From Chromera velia (Eukaryota > Sar > Chromeraceae): 31,520 nucleotides of DNA. The position numbers and the translations under genes are program-made. Of the stretch, positions 30,570 through 31,520 are shown piece by piece. A model generated the notes under the pieces. The model searched no databases, was not told the DNA's origin, and saw only the letters and a program-made list of their open reading frames with translations. Position 1 is the stretch's first letter. Each line of letters starts with the position of its first letter. The stretch is taken from the NCBI GenBank assembly GCA_018398765.1, contig JAHBMJ010001393.1, positions 1-31,520 on the forward strand, in the 5' to 3' direction.

Positions 30570-31520
30570 ATGACAGAACAGGAGGAAAGAGATGCAGAAA
30601 CGAACTTTCTGAAGTGCCCTGGCCTCTCTGATATCAGCTCAGACGAAGAAGGGACCCACAAGGAGATGCTGAAGGACAGGAAGAAGATGCCCGAGCAGCC
30701 AGCTCTCACGGAAGGTGCCATGGAAAGGCTACTCCGTGAAAGCGAGGCTCGAACAGAAGAGAAATTGGGAGGGAAGATCCAGGGACTGAAAGACAGTATA
30801 GAAGAGATGGGGGAGCATCAAAGAAAGATGCAGCAGACGGTGAACGATCACGAAACGAGACTGGGAAATTTGGAGAAGGGACAGAAAAGATCGGCCAAAG
30901 AGAAGGTGGAAGAGGAGAGGAGAATCTGCTCGCGGGTTGTTCTTGGACTGAAACTGCCCAAGAAAGACATCCGCATACACGCAAAGAATTTCATCTACAC
31001 AGCAGCACTCGATCCCAATGGGGCGAGAAAAGATACCCGACTGCAGGCTGCAGCGTTTGCTGAGACGATGTTCCAGGCATTCCAGGGGGTGATGTCGATG
31101 AACCATCAGTCGTGGGGGTCAATGACGAAGATGGTCTTCAGTGCAGAAACAGTAGCAAGGGATTTCGACTCCCTCTTTGATGAACAGAACAACATGCAGC
31201 ACCCAGAAACAGGAGACCAACTCCGCTGTGTGATCCCAAGGACGAAGGAGCAGACAGACGCGGCAACGAAAAAGTGGGCAGTGGGAGTGATGGGAGATGC
31301 AGCTTCCAGCGACCAGAAGAAAGAAGAGGCGAGGAAGGCCCTTCAGAGACTAGGAGTTCCCCTCTCAGAGCAACCCCAACCGAGAGCCCCAGAGGGAGAT
31401 GGAGATCTCGTGATGGGGGGAACAGAGAGAGATGGCCAGCAAACAGGAATCCCGAAACCGAGCCCCAGGATTGAGCAGAAGGGAAAGAAGAGGATGCAGG
31501 AGCAGAACGGAAGTGCAGAG
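30570..31520 (+). CDS. retrotransposon ORF1-like protein, partial (runs off the window)
   Basis: ATG at 30570 starts a frame open for 317 codons to the last base. Residues 1-50 are acidic (SDISSDEEGTHK). 50-125 form a heptad-like coiled coil (EEKLGGKIQGLKDSIEEMG). 130-240 is a compact basic domain (RVVLGLKLPKKDIRIHAKN, then MTKMVFSAETVARDFDSL) that could be an RRM-like or other RNA-binding fold. From 270 it is Pro/Gln/Lys-rich. Coiled coil followed by a basic domain is typical of LINE ORF1 proteins that coat element RNA. No zinc knuckle is seen so far. An endonuclease/RT ORF2 would be expected beyond the window. A host coiled-coil protein is the alternative. Confidence 0.55.
   Translation, partial: MTEQEERDAETNFLKCPGLSDISSDEEGTHKEMLKDRKKMPEQPALTEGAMERLLRESEARTEEKLGGKIQGLKDSIEEMGEHQRKMQQTVNDHETRLGNLEKGQKRSAKEKVEEERRICSRVVLGLKLPKKDIRIHAKNFIYTAALDPNGARKDTRLQAAAFAETMFQAFQGVMSMNHQSWGSMTKMVFSAETVARDFDSLFDEQNNMQHPETGDQLRCVIPRTKEQTDAATKKWAVGVMGDAASSDQKKEEARKALQRLGVPLSEQPQPRAPEGDGDLVMGGTERDGQQTGIPKPSPRIEQKGKKRMQEQNGSAE

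Overview
The window reads as nuclear DNA of a microbial eukaryote. It has little continuous coding sequence, pyrimidine-rich introns with GT-AG borders, many minisatellites and microsatellites, a decayed Ty1/copia reverse transcriptase at the left edge, and a LINE-like ORF1 running off the right edge. I see no bacterial operons, tRNA or rRNA. A chromerid or similar alga is a guess from general style, not something the sequence proves.

Layout: 1-1370 is a copia RT-RNase H remnant with a possible LTR start near 1420. 2800-6600 holds exon-like islands of a plus-strand gene, separated by pyrimidine-rich, minisatellite-bearing introns. 7600-9170 is repeat DNA. 9361-10080 is an orphan minus-strand ORF. 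11255-13105 is a 35-36 bp minisatellite. 13611-13943 encodes a small acidic-tailed protein. 15930-18619 is a minus-strand spliced gene remnant whose introns all carry the same 22 bp minisatellite. 27264-29200 resembles the left gene region again, and 30570-31520 is the LINE-like ORF.

The centrepiece is an 8.5 kb element at 18781-27263, bounded by inverted repeats of about 315-328 bp packed with copies of TGACACTT. It carries (a) an 802-codon primase-polymerase/SF3 helicase reading frame on the minus strand, broken by eight in-frame stops but no frameshift; (b) an intact 462-residue protein that fuses a T5orf172/GIY-YIG-like nuclease domain to a chromodomain; (c) two small ORFs; and (d) a degenerate minus-strand coding block. 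Gene content and termini suggest a virus-like or self-replicating integrated DNA element, perhaps near the Polinton-like virus/virophage world. No capsid, packaging ATPase, integrase or DNA polymerase B was recognised, so the class stays open. A second, more diverged inverted pair at 14236 and 30369 surrounds it.

A recurring oddity is that several reading frames stay in register across stop codons (copia RT, primase-helicase, minus-strand exons). These stops are mostly explained by single transitions at Gln, Arg or Trp codons. This suggests transition-biased decay, such as cytosine deamination or a repeat-induced mutation process.
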